A stretch of 49,056 nucleotides of DNA from DATJPD01 sp036394195 (GTDB lineage Bacteria > Pseudomonadota > Alphaproteobacteria > CACIAM-22H2), in assembly GCA_036394195.1 (NCBI GenBank), contig DASWFO010000187.1, positions 1 to 49,056 of the forward strand, in the 5' to 3' direction. The stretch's first letter is position 1. Every line of letters starts with the position of its first letter. Made by a program: the position numbers and the translations under genes. Shown here one piece after another: positions 7,227-14,421 of the stretch. The notes under the pieces are model-generated. The model had not been told where the DNA came from. It did no database searches and saw only the letters and a program-made list of their open reading frames with translations.

Positions 7227-7690
7227 CCAAGCGATCTGCCGATCACGCCACGTTCGTCATCGAACGCACGTATTCCGCGGCACCGGCGCGGGTGTTCGCC
7301 GCCTGGTCGACGGCGGAGGCCAAGGCGGCTTGGTTCGTCGGCCCCGCCGGCAAATGGAGTGTCCTGGAGCGCAAGCTCGATTTCCGCGTCGGCGGACGCG
7401 AGCGCGTGCGGGGCGCCATCGCCGGCGGACCGGTGACCGACTTCGATGCCTGCTATTTCGATATCGTTCCCAACGAGCGGATCGTCTACGCCTATGGCAT
7501 GCATCTCGACGACCGGCGGATCTCTGTGTCGCTGGCGACGATCGAGTTCAAGCCGCAGGGGACCGGCACCCGGCTGGTCCTCACCGAGCAGGGCGTCTTC
7601 CTCGACGGTTACGACGATGCTGGCAGCCGCGAGCGCGGTACGCGCGGCCTCTTGGATCAGCTGGAGGCGGCGCTGCGCCAGGCGGCCTGA
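7223..7690 (+). CDS. SRPBCC (AHSA1-like) domain protein coupled to ArsR regulator
   Basis: This 155-residue SRPBCC protein has FVIERTYSAAPARVFAAWSTAEAKAAWFVGP near its start, GGRERVRGAI in the middle and a final amphipathic helix. It overlaps the arsR-type stop by 4 nt (ATGA) and is certainly co-transcribed with it, so it is the likely target of autoregulated repression. It is a distant relative of the protein at 6339-6821. The convergent DUF1127 gene ends 13 nt downstream. The ligand and physiological role are unknown. Confidence 0.9.
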   Translation: MTKRSADHATFVIERTYSAAPARVFAAWSTAEAKAAWFVGPAGKWSVLERKLDFRVGGRERVRGAIAGGPVTDFDACYFDIVPNERIVYAYGMHLDDRRISVSLATIEFKPQGTGTRLVLTEQGVFLDGYDDAGSRERGTRGLLDQLEAALRQAA

Positions 7691-7703
7691 CGGCCGCGGC
7701 GGA

Positions 7704-7943
7704 TCAGCCGCAGGGCGGCTCGCACAAGCGGGCGGGATCGATCAGCGAGCGGCGCAAGCCGATGTCCGCCAGCAGATGCGGATCGAGCGACGCAAGGTCG
7801 GCGCGAACCTGCGCCGCCTTGCGGCGACGCTCGACCGCCTGGGCCGACCGCTGCAACAGATGCCATGGCGAGGCGACGAACCGGGTGACCGACTCGCCGA
7901 GCCGGGACGTCTGGTCTGAGAAATCGAAGTAACGTGTCGTCAT
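7704..7943 (-). CDS. DUF1127 domain small protein
   Basis: This 79-residue basic protein has the DUF1127 (YjiS-like) helical motif in its second half: LASLDPHLLADIGLRRSLI. DUF1127 proteins of alphaproteobacteria are short Arg-rich proteins, and some bind RNA or affect phosphate and carbon metabolism. The remainder (RRRKAAQVRADLA) is strongly basic. It lies downstream of the triplet of small secreted proteins on the same strand, separated by a strong hairpin at 7979-8012. Confidence 0.85.
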   Translation of the reverse strand: MTTRYFDFSDQTSRLGESVTRFVASPWHLLQRSAQAVERRRKAAQVRADLASLDPHLLADIGLRRSLIDPARLCEPPCG

Positions 7944-7978
7944 GGTGTTTACTCGTAGGCTAGGTGTGGAAGCGAGAA

Positions 7979-8012
7979 CCGCGCGGGACGGCAGGGCCGC
8001 CGCCCCGCGCGG
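7979..8012 (-). other. GC-rich hairpin after secreted-protein gene C
   Basis: An inverted repeat with arms 7979-7992 and 7999-8012 pairs at 13 of 14 positions around a 6-nt loop. It starts 9 nt beyond the stop codon of the gene at 8022-8336. No T-tract follows on the minus strand, so it may be an RNA-stabilising or processing hairpin rather than a classical terminator. Confidence 0.6.
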
Positions 8013-8021
8013 GTGTTGGGA

Positions 8022-8336
8022 TCAGCGGGCCAGATTCTGCGTCCGGTCGTACCAGTACCAGCACGTCCGCTCGTCGCCGGTCGAGGCGGCGTCGCGGGCG
8101 GTCAGCAGGAAGGCGATCACGAGCTGCCGTGTGTCGCCGCCGGGGGAGTTCTGATGGAGCCGCAGACTGACGTTGTCCGCGGCGCGGTCGACGGCGTTGC
8201 CGCAGGCGGCCGGGTCCTTCGCCAGCGTGGCCTGCTGGGGCGCCGCGGAAACCGGAAATTGCTGCGCGAAGGCCGTGGCGCTGCCGAGAACGAGAACGGT
8301 GAAAACGGTGGCGAGAGCGAAATAAGCTTTGGACAT
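8022..8336 (-). CDS. Small secreted protein, tandem paralogue C
   Basis: This 104-residue protein has a clear Sec signal (MSKAYFALATVFTVLVLGSATAFAQQ, cleavage after AFA). The mature part has two conserved Cys positions shared with its neighbours (DPAAC and TCWYWYDRTQNL), possibly a disulfide in the periplasm. The ATG at 8336 is preceded by AGGAGGGG. It is the most diverged in the middle (SLRLHQNSPGGDTRQLVIAFLLTARDAA) of the three copies but nearly identical to copy B in the signal peptide and upstream DNA. The fold and function are unknown to me. Confidence 0.85.
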   Translation of the reverse strand: MSKAYFALATVFTVLVLGSATAFAQQFPVSAAPQQATLAKDPAACGNAVDRAADNVSLRLHQNSPGGDTRQLVIAFLLTARDAASTGDERTCWYWYDRTQNLAR

Positions 8337-8356
8337 GACCCCTCCTAGTGACGGCA

Positions 8357-8384
8357 GCGCGGGCGACGGAAGTATCGCCCGCGC
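8357..8384 (-). other. GC-rich hairpin between secreted-protein genes B and C
   Basis: A perfect 10-bp stem (arms 8357-8366 and 8375-8384, sequence GCGCGGGCGA and its complement) around an 8-nt loop, 11 nt beyond the stop of the gene at 8396-8707. It is nearly the same sequence as the hairpin at 8729-8756, so it was duplicated with the gene. It has no T-tract. Confidence 0.65.
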
Positions 8385-8395
8385 GGGTGTTCGGG

Positions 8396-8707
8396 TTAGC
8401 GGGAGAGATTCTGCGTGCGGTCGTACCAGTACCAGCATTTCTGGTCGTCTCCGGCGGTGGCCGCATTCCGCGCGGTCTGCAGCAGCGCGGTCTTCAGCAT
8501 CCGGGTGCTCATGCCCTCCAGGCCCTGTATGCGGAGCCCGATGTCGTCCGCGGCCTTTTCCACGACCTTGGAGCAGGCATCGGGGTCATGGTTCAGCTGG
8601 GCCTGCTGGTGCTCCGCGGACATCGGGGTCTGCTGCGCAACGGCCGCGCCGCTGCCGAGAACGAGAACGGTGAAAACGGTGACGAGAGCGAAATAAGATT
8701 TGGACAA
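8396..8707 (-). CDS. Small secreted protein, tandem paralogue B
   Basis: This 103-residue protein has the same plan: a Sec signal to AVAQQ, then DPDACSKVVEKAADDIGLRI, a helix LLQTARNAATAGDD and KCWYWYDRTQNLSR. The initiation codon aligned with the ATG of copies A and C is TTG (8705-8707), placed after AGGAGGGG, so expression may be lower. Signal-peptide and upstream DNA match copy C almost base for base, which points to a recent duplication including the ribosome site and the preceding hairpin. Confidence 0.83.
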   Translation of the reverse strand: MSKSYFALVTVFTVLVLGSGAAVAQQTPMSAEHQQAQLNHDPDACSKVVEKAADDIGLRIQGLEGMSTRMLKTALLQTARNAATAGDDQKCWYWYDRTQNLSR

Positions 8708-8728
8708 GAGCCCCTCCTGGTGACAGCA

Positions 8729-8756
8729 GCGCGGGCGACCGAAGTGTCGCCCGCGC
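8729..8756 (-). other. GC-rich hairpin between secreted-protein genes A and B
   Basis: A perfect 11-bp stem (arms 8729-8739 and 8746-8756) with a 6-nt loop, 28 nt beyond the stop of the gene at 8785-9120. It is almost identical to the hairpin at 8357-8384. There is no T-tract on the minus strand. Confidence 0.65.
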
Positions 8757-8784
8757 GGGTGAGTGCTTGGTTAGCGGCTGCTAT

Positions 8785-9120
8785 TCAGAGCCTATTCGAG
8801 GCTTTGTCGTACCAGTGCCAGCAGGCCTCATCGTCGCCCGCTCTCGCTGCATTCCGGGCTGTGTCCAGCAACGTGTTGACGTACATCCGTGTGTTCTTGC
8901 CGTCGTCGCCGTGGATACGGAGCCCGACGTTGTCCTGCATCTTGTCCACGGCCCGGACGCACGCGTCCGGATCATGGTTGAGCTGCGCCTGCTGGTGCAG
9001 GCTGGACATCGGCGTCGGAGGCGGCGCTTTCGTGTACGGGTTCTCCTGGGCGAAGGCGCCGGCGCTGCCGAGGACGAGGACCGTGGCGACGGCGGCGAGC
9101 CTGAGGGTGGATTTCAACAT
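8785..9120 (-). CDS. Small secreted protein, tandem paralogue A (first in the transcript)
   Basis: This 111-residue protein has a signal peptide ending GAFAQ, then a Pro-rich spacer (YTKAPPPTPMSS) not present in B or C, and the shared module HQQAQLNHDPDACVRAVDKMQDNVGLRI and ACWHWYDK. The ATG at 9120 follows AAGGAG. It is the promoter-proximal gene. An operator-like palindrome lies 20-41 nt upstream and a CRP-type site about 90 nt upstream, so all three copies may be induced together. The function is unknown. The paired Cys and Trp/Tyr-rich tail are the conserved marks. Confidence 0.85.
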   Translation of the reverse strand: MLKSTLRLAAVATVLVLGSAGAFAQENPYTKAPPPTPMSSLHQQAQLNHDPDACVRAVDKMQDNVGLRIHGDDGKNTRMYVNTLLDTARNAARAGDDEACWHWYDKASNRL

Positions 9121-9139
9121 GGACGTTTCTCCTTGGATC

Positions 9140-9161
9140 TGTACTGTACCGAACAGTACAT
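9140..9161 (-). promoter_or_regulatory. TetR-type operator O1 in front of the secreted-protein cluster
   Basis: A perfect 8-bp inverted repeat TGTACTGT-N5-ACAGTACA spans 9140-9160. It includes TACCGAACAGTACAT (9147-9161), which matches O2 at 9309-9323 in 13 of 15 bases. It sits at or just downstream of the start site predicted from a TTGACC at 9190-9195 (minus strand) and a weak TAATTT at 9168-9173, a repressor position. Confidence 0.6.
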
Positions 9162-9207
9162 ATGCGCAAATTACACTTTTAGCGGAAACGGTCAAGAGGT
9201 AGTGAAG

Positions 9208-9227
9208 GGTGTGACGGCCGTCACACC
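9208..9227. promoter_or_regulatory. Perfect CRP/FNR-type palindrome
   Basis: A 20-nt perfect palindrome contains TGTGA-CGGCCG-TCACA (9210-9225), the exact CRP half-sites and spacing. Its centre is roughly 56 nt upstream of the start site predicted for the minus-strand secreted-protein operon, near the usual class I activator position. It could equally serve the divergent tetR gene. The symmetric spacer is GC-only. Confidence 0.6.
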
Positions 9228-9307
9228 ATTGATAAATCTAAATTTAATCTAGATTCATGCGTCCGGCACGGGGCAGCTCTGGGAATAAATCAGATCTTGC
9301 TGGACAC

Positions 9308-9323
9308 TTACCAAACGGTACAT
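9308..9323 (+). promoter_or_regulatory. TetR-type operator O2 in front of tetR
   Basis: TACC-AAAC-GGTA (9309-9320) followed by CAT resembles O1 across the divergent region. It lies about 45 nt before the tetR ATG. Inverted TACC/GGTA cores with a 4-nt gap are typical of TetR/AcrR repressors. Autoregulation is inferred. Confidence 0.6.
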
Positions 9324-9367
9324 TACATTCGGACTGGGAGAGACGCAGAGACCAAGAGGAACGACCC

Positions 9368-10033
9368 ATGGCCACAGCAGCCAAGGCAGTGAGCGAAACC
9401 CGCGGCGCGGAGCGCGAGCGCTCGACGACAGCGGGACGGCGACAGGCGATTCTGGAGGCGGCGCGGGAGGTCTTCCTCGAGCACGGCTATGCCGATTCGA
9501 CAGTGGACGCAGTGGTCGAGCGGGCGGGCGGCTCGAAGGCGACCGTCTACGCGCTGTTCGGCAACAAGGAAGGTTTGTTCGGCTCGGTCGCGGCACTGTG
9601 CGGCGATGAATTCGCCGGTGCGGTCGACAAGGTGCATGTCTGCACCTCGCTGCCCGAGAGCCTGCGCCGGATCGCCCTCGCCTATTGCAAGGTCGCGTTC
9701 GATCCCAAGCGCCTGGCGATGTTTCGCATGGCCGCCGGCGAAAGCGGCCGCAAGCCGGAGAGCGGCGATGCGTTTTATCGCCTCGGGCCGCGCGTCGCCC
9801 TCGAGATCGTCGCCAAGTTCTTCCGCAAATGCGCCGATGCCGGCCTGCTGGAAACCTCCGAACCGGAGCTCTTGGCCGATTGCTTTCTCGGCGCGCTGCG
9901 CGGTGCTCAGTACAATCGCGCCGTTCTCAATCCGACCCGTATTCCGACGCAGCAGGAGCTCGAACGTCACATCGATTTCGTGATCGAGATATTCCTGCGC
10001 GGCCTTCGCCGGCCGGCGACACGCGACCGTTAG
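9368..10033 (+). CDS. TetR/AcrR family transcriptional regulator
   Basis: This 221-residue regulator has an HTH at about residues 25-65 (ILEAAREVFLEHGYADSTVDAVVERAGGSKATVYALFGNKEGLF), the classical TetR pattern, and a C-terminal TetR_C/AefR-like domain (FVIEIFLRGL near the end). The ATG at 9368 follows GAGGAACG. An in-frame upstream extension to 9257 would read through the operator and is not used. It is divergent from the triplet of secreted proteins with shared operator-like sites, so those genes and tetR itself are the likely targets. The ligand is unknown. Confidence 0.92.
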   Translation: MATAAKAVSETRGAERERSTTAGRRQAILEAAREVFLEHGYADSTVDAVVERAGGSKATVYALFGNKEGLFGSVAALCGDEFAGAVDKVHVCTSLPESLRRIALAYCKVAFDPKRLAMFRMAAGESGRKPESGDAFYRLGPRVALEIVAKFFRKCADAGLLETSEPELLADCFLGALRGAQYNRAVLNPTRIPTQQELERHIDFVIEIFLRGLRRPATRDR

Positions 10034-10315
10034 GCTGTGTATTCCGGCTCACAATGCCGGTATGCAATCATTTCATGTGCGGCCAGGGGCCGGGTCGTCT
10101 TAGATGACCGACACGGGAGTTCCGGGCGTCTCAGCTCGGCCTCCCTGTAGTCGTACGCCTGAAGGTTGAGGATGTAAGGGCGCCGGGTGTATTCCGGCAG
10201 CCAGAGCACCGGACCGCAAGATCTCGCGGCTCCATCGCGGCGAAACGTCGATCCGTCCGTCCAGCCGCCTCCGCCACAGGCACAGTCGCAAGCCTCAGCC
10301 CCTGTCGGAAGGGTC
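10034..10315. other. Intergenic region without a supported gene
   Basis: These 282 nt separate tetR and the PAS_5 gene. The phrase GTGTATTCCGG occurs twice, at 10036 and 10187, about 150 nt apart. An open frame on the minus strand is discussed among the rejected items. No terminator with a T-tract is visible. Confidence 0.4.
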
Positions 10316-10795
10316 ATGCCATTTCACTTTCCCGCTCACGCGCGCCATCCGGCGTTGCGTCAATTCTATGATTATTGGCTGAGCAAATGTCGGGATGGGC
10401 GCATTCCGGGTCGCGATAAGATCGATCCGGTCGAGATGAGATCGTTCCTCAGATACGTGATCATGTTCGACGTCGAGCGCCATCCCCGCTGCTACCGCTT
10501 CCGCCACCGGCTAGTCGGTACGCATATCGTCGAGCTGTTCGCACAGGATGTGACCGGCGGATATGTCGACGAAGCGAGCTCCGCCGAGGAATATCCGAAC
10601 GTCTATCTCCGGCTCGCCGCCGTCGTCGACCGGCGGGAGCCCGTCTATGGCCTCTATCACGCGCCGACGCCACGCCGCGAATTTGCGAAATACGAGCACC
10701 TGACCGTGCCCCTCTCTTCGGACGGGCAGGAGGTCGACGTCCTGCTCGGCGTGCGGTGCGGCCTCGGCTTCGAGAGGAGGATGCAATCGCAGTGA
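10316..10795 (+). CDS. PAS_5 domain protein
   Basis: This 159-residue protein is of the PAS_5 family common in alphaproteobacteria. It has the sequence LRQFYDYWLSKCRDGRIPGRDKIDPVEMRSFLRYVIMFDVE at the start, then RFRHRLVGTHIVELFAQDVTGGYVDE and a PAS-like core. It has no effector domain, so it probably acts as a stand-alone sensor or ligand-binding protein. The ATG at 10316 follows GGAAGG. The upstream in-frame extension to 10187 is Pro/Gln-rich low-complexity sequence and is unlikely to be coding. Confidence 0.85.
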   Translation: MPFHFPAHARHPALRQFYDYWLSKCRDGRIPGRDKIDPVEMRSFLRYVIMFDVERHPRCYRFRHRLVGTHIVELFAQDVTGGYVDEASSAEEYPNVYLRLAAVVDRREPVYGLYHAPTPRREFAKYEHLTVPLSSDGQEVDVLLGVRCGLGFERRMQSQ

Positions 10796-10828
10796 ACCGG
10801 ACGACGGCGGCGCCCGCCGGCTCGGCGG

Positions 10829-11149
10829 TCAAGCGCGCGGCGTGGCGCGGGGTCGGAAGTTTTCGGCGTAGCTCTTGGGCTTGACTGTCCGGTCGTGGGG
10901 TTGCGCCACGATGTAGGCGATCCCGTGCGCCTCGGCATAGGCGATCGCCTGCTCCTTGGTCTTGAAGTGAAGCGTGACCTGGCGGTCCATGTCGCGGGAG
11001 CTGATCCAGCCCATCAGCGGATCCGGCCATTGGCGCCCGGCCGGCTCGAATTCCAGCACCCAATCCGCCGGCGTCCGTCGCCCCGACTGCATCGCGTTGC
11101 TGGCCGGGCGGTAAATCCGCGCCGGCGCATGATCCTTCGGGACGCTCAT
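10829..11149 (-). CDS. ETC complex I subunit (NDUFS4-like) family protein
   Basis: This 106-residue protein has the NDUFS4 accessory-subunit pattern: ARIYRPASNAMQSGRR, WVLEFEP, PLMGWISSRDMDRQVTLHFKTKEQAIAYAEAHGIAY and the tail PKSYAENFR. The alphaproteobacterial NDUFS4 homologue binds the peripheral arm of NADH:quinone oxidoreductase on the cytoplasmic side. The ATG at 11149 gives the family N-terminus. No other nuo gene is nearby, which is usual for this solitary gene. It may be a second copy, because the insertion GRQWPDPLMGW differs slightly from what I would expect of the housekeeping version. Confidence 0.85.
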   Translation of the reverse strand: MSVPKDHAPARIYRPASNAMQSGRRTPADWVLEFEPAGRQWPDPLMGWISSRDMDRQVTLHFKTKEQAIAYAEAHGIAYIVAQPHDRTVKPKSYAENFRPRATPRA

Positions 11150-11330
11150 GGCATGCTCCTGTGTGACCAGCCGATGACATAACGCGTCGGCGATGCCTTC
11201 GTTCTCTGGGCAAGAAGTGACGGGGCAGCGTGGGACATGAATGTCTTCTTGGGTCCTTTCCGGTTGAACCAATGCTCGGCGTCGGCGTTCCACCGGGAGA
11301 GGCCGGGATTGGTCATGAGGGAGACCCCAC

Positions 11331-11672
11331 CTGAAAACGCGCCTGTCACTGACTTCGACCGAAGCGAATAGCGTCGTGGCGGCGGCGATCACGCGGGCCC
11401 ACGGCTTGCACGCGCTGGTGAGTGTCGCGGTGTGCAACAGCGACGGTCGGCTCATTGCGTTCAAGCGAATGGAGGGCGCCGCCGGCATGACCGACCGCAC
11501 CTGCATCAGCAAGACGCTGGCGGCCGCCGCGTCGGGACCCCGCGTTCCGAGCCGAGGCGCCATCCCCATCGTCCGCGACGGCGTCGTGTGGGGTGCTTGC
11601 GGCGTGAGCGGGGCCGACAGCGGCGAGCGCGATGAGGACTGCGCGCGTGCCGGCATCGCGGCGCTCACCTGA
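11331..11672 (+). pseudogene. Shortened GlcG/HbpS-like (DUF336) gene, possibly decayed
   Basis: The frame encodes LSLTSTEANSVVAAAITRAH, then VSVAVCNSDGRLIAFKRMEGA and the C-terminal GAIPIVRDGVVWGACGVSGADSGERDEDCARAGIAAL, all typical GlcG/HbpS segments. About 30 residues between the DGxLxAFxRMDGA helix and the GGIPIV strand are missing compared with the intact paralogue at 26412-26834. No ATG starts this frame. The family N-terminus begins near a CTG at 11331, 8 nt after GAGGGAG, and the first GTG is at 11376. An ATG at 11315 is in another frame and stops after 18 codons. I take it as truncated or decayed. Confidence 0.55.
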
Positions 11673-11684
11673 GGGTGCCCGCCG

Positions 11685-12615
11685 TCAGCCCAGCTCTTCC
11701 AGCTCGGGCATGATCGGCTTCGCAGCCAGCGGCGGCCGGTTGACCAGATAGATGCCGACCCCGACGAGGCCCAGTGCGATCACGACGTCGAACGAGATCG
11801 GCTCCAACAACACCGCCCAACCCGCGGCGACCCCGAACAGCGGCGTCAGGAAGGTGAACGAGGCCAGACGGCCGGCCGGGTAGTTGGCGATCAGCCAGAA
11901 CCACGCGAGATAGGAGACGAACGCGACGACGATTGTCTGGAAGAGCACCGAGCCGACCACCAGCGGTGTCGGCGCGAAGATCCCCGGCTCGCCGAGCGCC
12001 CAGGCCACCGCCGGCAGAAACGCCGCGGATACGGCGAGCTGATAGAAGAGCGTCTTGGCCGGCGCGATCCGGGCAAGGCGGGTCGCCTTTACCAGCACCG
12101 TGGTCGCGCCCCACAGCACGCCGGCCCCCAATGCCATGCTGTCGCCGATCAGCTGGCGATTGGTCGGCAAGGACAGGCCGCCGGAGAAGGCCAGAGCCAC
12201 GCCGGCAAAGGCGCCGACCAGGCCGACGACCTGGATCGCCCGCAGCCTCTCGCCCGGCACGAACAGATGGACGCCAAGCGCGACCGCGGAAGGGCGAGCT
12301 GTAAACGAAAATGACCGTGCGCGACGCGGTGGTGAATTCGAGGCCCCAAAAGATCAGCGCGAACTCGCCGGCGAACAGCAGGCCGGCCACGAGCCCTGGC
12401 ACCAGCGAGCCGTCGCGATCGAACAGCCGGATGCCGCGCGCTGCCGTCCACGCCCACACGAGAAGCGCGGCCCCGGTCGAGCGCAGGCCGGCCTGCAGCA
12501 GCGGCGAAATGCCGGCATTGGCGACCTTGGCCAGAACCTGGGTGAACCCCCAGGTCAGGCATAAGCCGAGCATCACGGCAAACGCCAGCGTATCGAGCCG
12601 GTCGCGACGGGTCAT
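11685..12615 (-). pseudogene. EamA/DMT-superfamily transporter, frameshifted
   Basis: The first part, from the ATG at 12615, encodes TM segments of a drug/metabolite transporter: MLGLCLTWGFTQVLAKVA, LVPGLVAGLLFAGEFALIFWGLEFTTASRTVIFVYSSPF. Just after this, near 12288, the frame shifts. The expected continuation AVALGVHLFVPGERLRAIQVVGLVGAF lies in the next frame and runs to the stop at 11685 with the remaining six or so TM helices and the second EamA domain. Removing a single G on the plus strand in the GGAAGGG tract at 12288-12293 would restore one protein of about 309 residues. It is either a recent pseudogene or a sequencing error. The substrate would be a small metabolite. Confidence 0.8.
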
Positions 12616-12723
12616 GATTCGGGAAGATCGTAGGGGACGTAAACCGTTGCCGGCAGCCTAAGTGACGCGGCCGGCCATCTCAAGGGGTGGCATGCCAGCC
12701 CCCGGCCGGCTACGCTCTCCTGG

Positions 12724-14397
12724 ATGTCAGCGACACCGCACCGCGATCGGGCGGCGCTCGAGCTTCCCGATCTCTGGAAGAGCTGCGCCGACGGCCTCGC
12801 CGCCGCGTCGGCGTACGAGGCGATGGTGCGCCAGAGCGTGCGCGCGCTGGTGGCGCCGTCGGGCGCCGTCGAGCCGGCGCTGCTCGAACGCCATCAATTC
12901 GCCGCCCATGGTCTCGCATGGATCGCGACCACCGTCGAGGCGCTGCGGCAGATCCTGGGTTGGGCCGAGCGCCTCCGTCTTCAGGGCAATGCCAACGAAC
13001 GTGAGCGCCTCATCCTGCAAGCCGCATTCGGCGAATATCTCGCCCAGCTTCGCGGCGGTGTGGCACTGGCGCCGGGCGAGATCGTCCGTCCGTCCGATTT
13101 CGGCCTCGATGCGGCGGAGGCCGACCGCGTCTTCCGCCCGGCCGGCGCCTTGATCGCAAGCGGCAACGCACCGGCGGTGCGCGAACGCCTGGCCGGCCTG
13201 GCTGTCGACGGTCAGTTCGGGGCGTTCGGGATCGAGGACGAGGCGCTCGCGATCTTTCGCGATCAGATCCGACGCTTCATCGAGGCGCGCGTGGTTCCGC
13301 ATGCGCCGGACTGGCACGACCACGACCAGCTGATTCCGCTGGAGGTGATCGGCGAACTCGCCGAGATGGGCGTGTTCGGCGTCACGGTGCCCGAGGACCA
13401 GGGCGGCCTCGGCCTTGGCCGGCTGGCCATGTGCGTCGTGTCCGAGGAGCTGTCGCGCGGCTATCTCGGCGTCGGCTCGCTCGGCACGCGCTCGGAAATC
13501 GCCGCCGAGCTCATCCGGCAATCGGGCACGCTGGCGCAGAAGGCGAAATATCTGCCGGCGATCGCGAGCGGGCGGATCCTGCCGACCGCCGTGTTCACCG
13601 AGCCGAATGCGGGCTCCGATCTCGCGTCGATCTCGACCCGGGCGGTGCGCGACGGCGATATCTACCGGGTGACCGGAGCCAAGACCTGGATCACCCACGG
13701 GGCCCGCAGCGACCTGATGACGCTCCTGGTCCGCACCGAGCCGGAGCCCGGCTACAAGGGTCTCAGCATGCTCTTGGCCGAGAAGCCGCGCGGCAGCGCT
13801 GCCGATCCATTCCCGGCCAGGGGGATGTCGGGCAGCGAGATCAAGGTGCTCGGCTATCGTGGCATGAAGGAATACGAGATCGCCTTCGACGGCTTCGAAG
13901 TGCCTGTGACGGCCCTCCTCGGCGGCGTTCCCGGCCAGGGTTTTCGGCAGCTGATGGCAACCTTCGAGACGGCGCGCATCCAGACGGCATCGCGCGCCGT
14001 CGGCGTCGCCCAGAACGCGCTCGAGCTGGCGCTGGCTTACGCGGGCGAGCGACGGCAGTTCGGCAAACCGATCCTCCAGTTTCCGCGCGTCTCCGGCAAG
14101 ATCGGCTGGATGGCGGTCGAGACGATGCTGGCGCGTCAGCTCACCTATTACGCGGCCCGCCAGAAGGACGAGGGGCGGCGCTGCGACATCGAGGCCGGAA
14201 TGGCGAAGCTGCTGGCGGCCCGGGTCGCCTGGACGAATGCCGACAACGGTGTCCAGATCCATGGCGGCAACGGCTACGCGGTGGAGTATCCGATCAGCCG
14301 CGTGTTGTGCGACGCGCGCATCCTGAATATTTTCGAGGGCGCCGCCGAGATCCAGGCGCAGATCGTCGCGCGCGGCCTGCTCGAGGGCCGGAACTGA
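12724..14397 (+). CDS. mcd: Acyl-CoA dehydrogenase, methylsuccinyl-CoA dehydrogenase (Mcd)-like
   Basis: This 557-residue FAD-dependent acyl-CoA dehydrogenase carries an extra N-terminal helical domain of about 170 residues (FAAHGLAWIATTVEALRQILGWAERL, AFGEYLAQLRGGVALAPGEIVRP). The catalytic part begins near residue 170 and shows TEPNAGSDLASISTRAVRDGD, KTWITHGARSDLMTLL, EIKVLGYRGMKEYEIAFDGF and a C-terminal NIFEGAAEIQAQIVARGLL, where the Glu is the catalytic base. Both the extension and these segments resemble Mcd of the ethylmalonyl-CoA pathway, which oxidises (2S)-methylsuccinyl-CoA to mesaconyl-C1-CoA. It leads an operon with a hydroxyacyl-CoA dehydrogenase and an Mct-like isomerase, which supports a C5-dicarboxyl-CoA substrate. 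The substrate call is inferred; the acyl-CoA dehydrogenase family call is secure. Confidence 0.8.
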   Translation: MSATPHRDRAALELPDLWKSCADGLAAASAYEAMVRQSVRALVAPSGAVEPALLERHQFAAHGLAWIATTVEALRQILGWAERLRLQGNANERERLILQAAFGEYLAQLRGGVALAPGEIVRPSDFGLDAAEADRVFRPAGALIASGNAPAVRERLAGLAVDGQFGAFGIEDEALAIFRDQIRRFIEARVVPHAPDWHDHDQLIPLEVIGELAEMGVFGVTVPEDQGGLGLGRLAMCVVSEELSRGYLGVGSLGTRSEIAAELIRQSGTLAQKAKYLPAIASGRILPTAVFTEPNAGSDLASISTRAVRDGDIYRVTGAKTWITHGARSDLMTLLVRTEPEPGYKGLSMLLAEKPRGSAADPFPARGMSGSEIKVLGYRGMKEYEIAFDGFEVPVTALLGGVPGQGFRQLMATFETARIQTASRAVGVAQNALELALAYAGERRQFGKPILQFPRVSGKIGWMAVETMLARQLTYYAARQKDEGRRCDIEAGMAKLLAARVAWTNADNGVQIHGGNGYAVEYPISRVLCDARILNIFEGAAEIQAQIVARGLLEGRN

Positions 14398-14421
14398 GTT
14401 AAGGCCGGATTGGGGTATGAG

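Noticed and set aside
7979..8756. The three GC-rich hairpins as rho-independent terminators
   Set aside because: None is followed by a T-tract in the direction of transcription, so they were listed as hairpins of unknown role.
8022..9120. Regularly spaced repeats in the secreted-protein cluster as a CRISPR array
   Set aside because: Repeats are whole genes with hairpins about 370 nt apart, not short repeats with unique spacers.
10030..10317. Minus-strand frame of 95 codons between tetR and the PAS_5 gene
   Set aside because: The middle (LPEYTRRPYILNLQAYDYREAE) looks less biased than a shadow frame, but there is no ribosome site, no known family and it spans both flanking promoters.
11146..11349. 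Minus-strand frame of 67 codons upstream of the NDUFS4-like gene
   Set aside because: No ribosome site or family match. It overlaps the expected promoter region of both neighbours.
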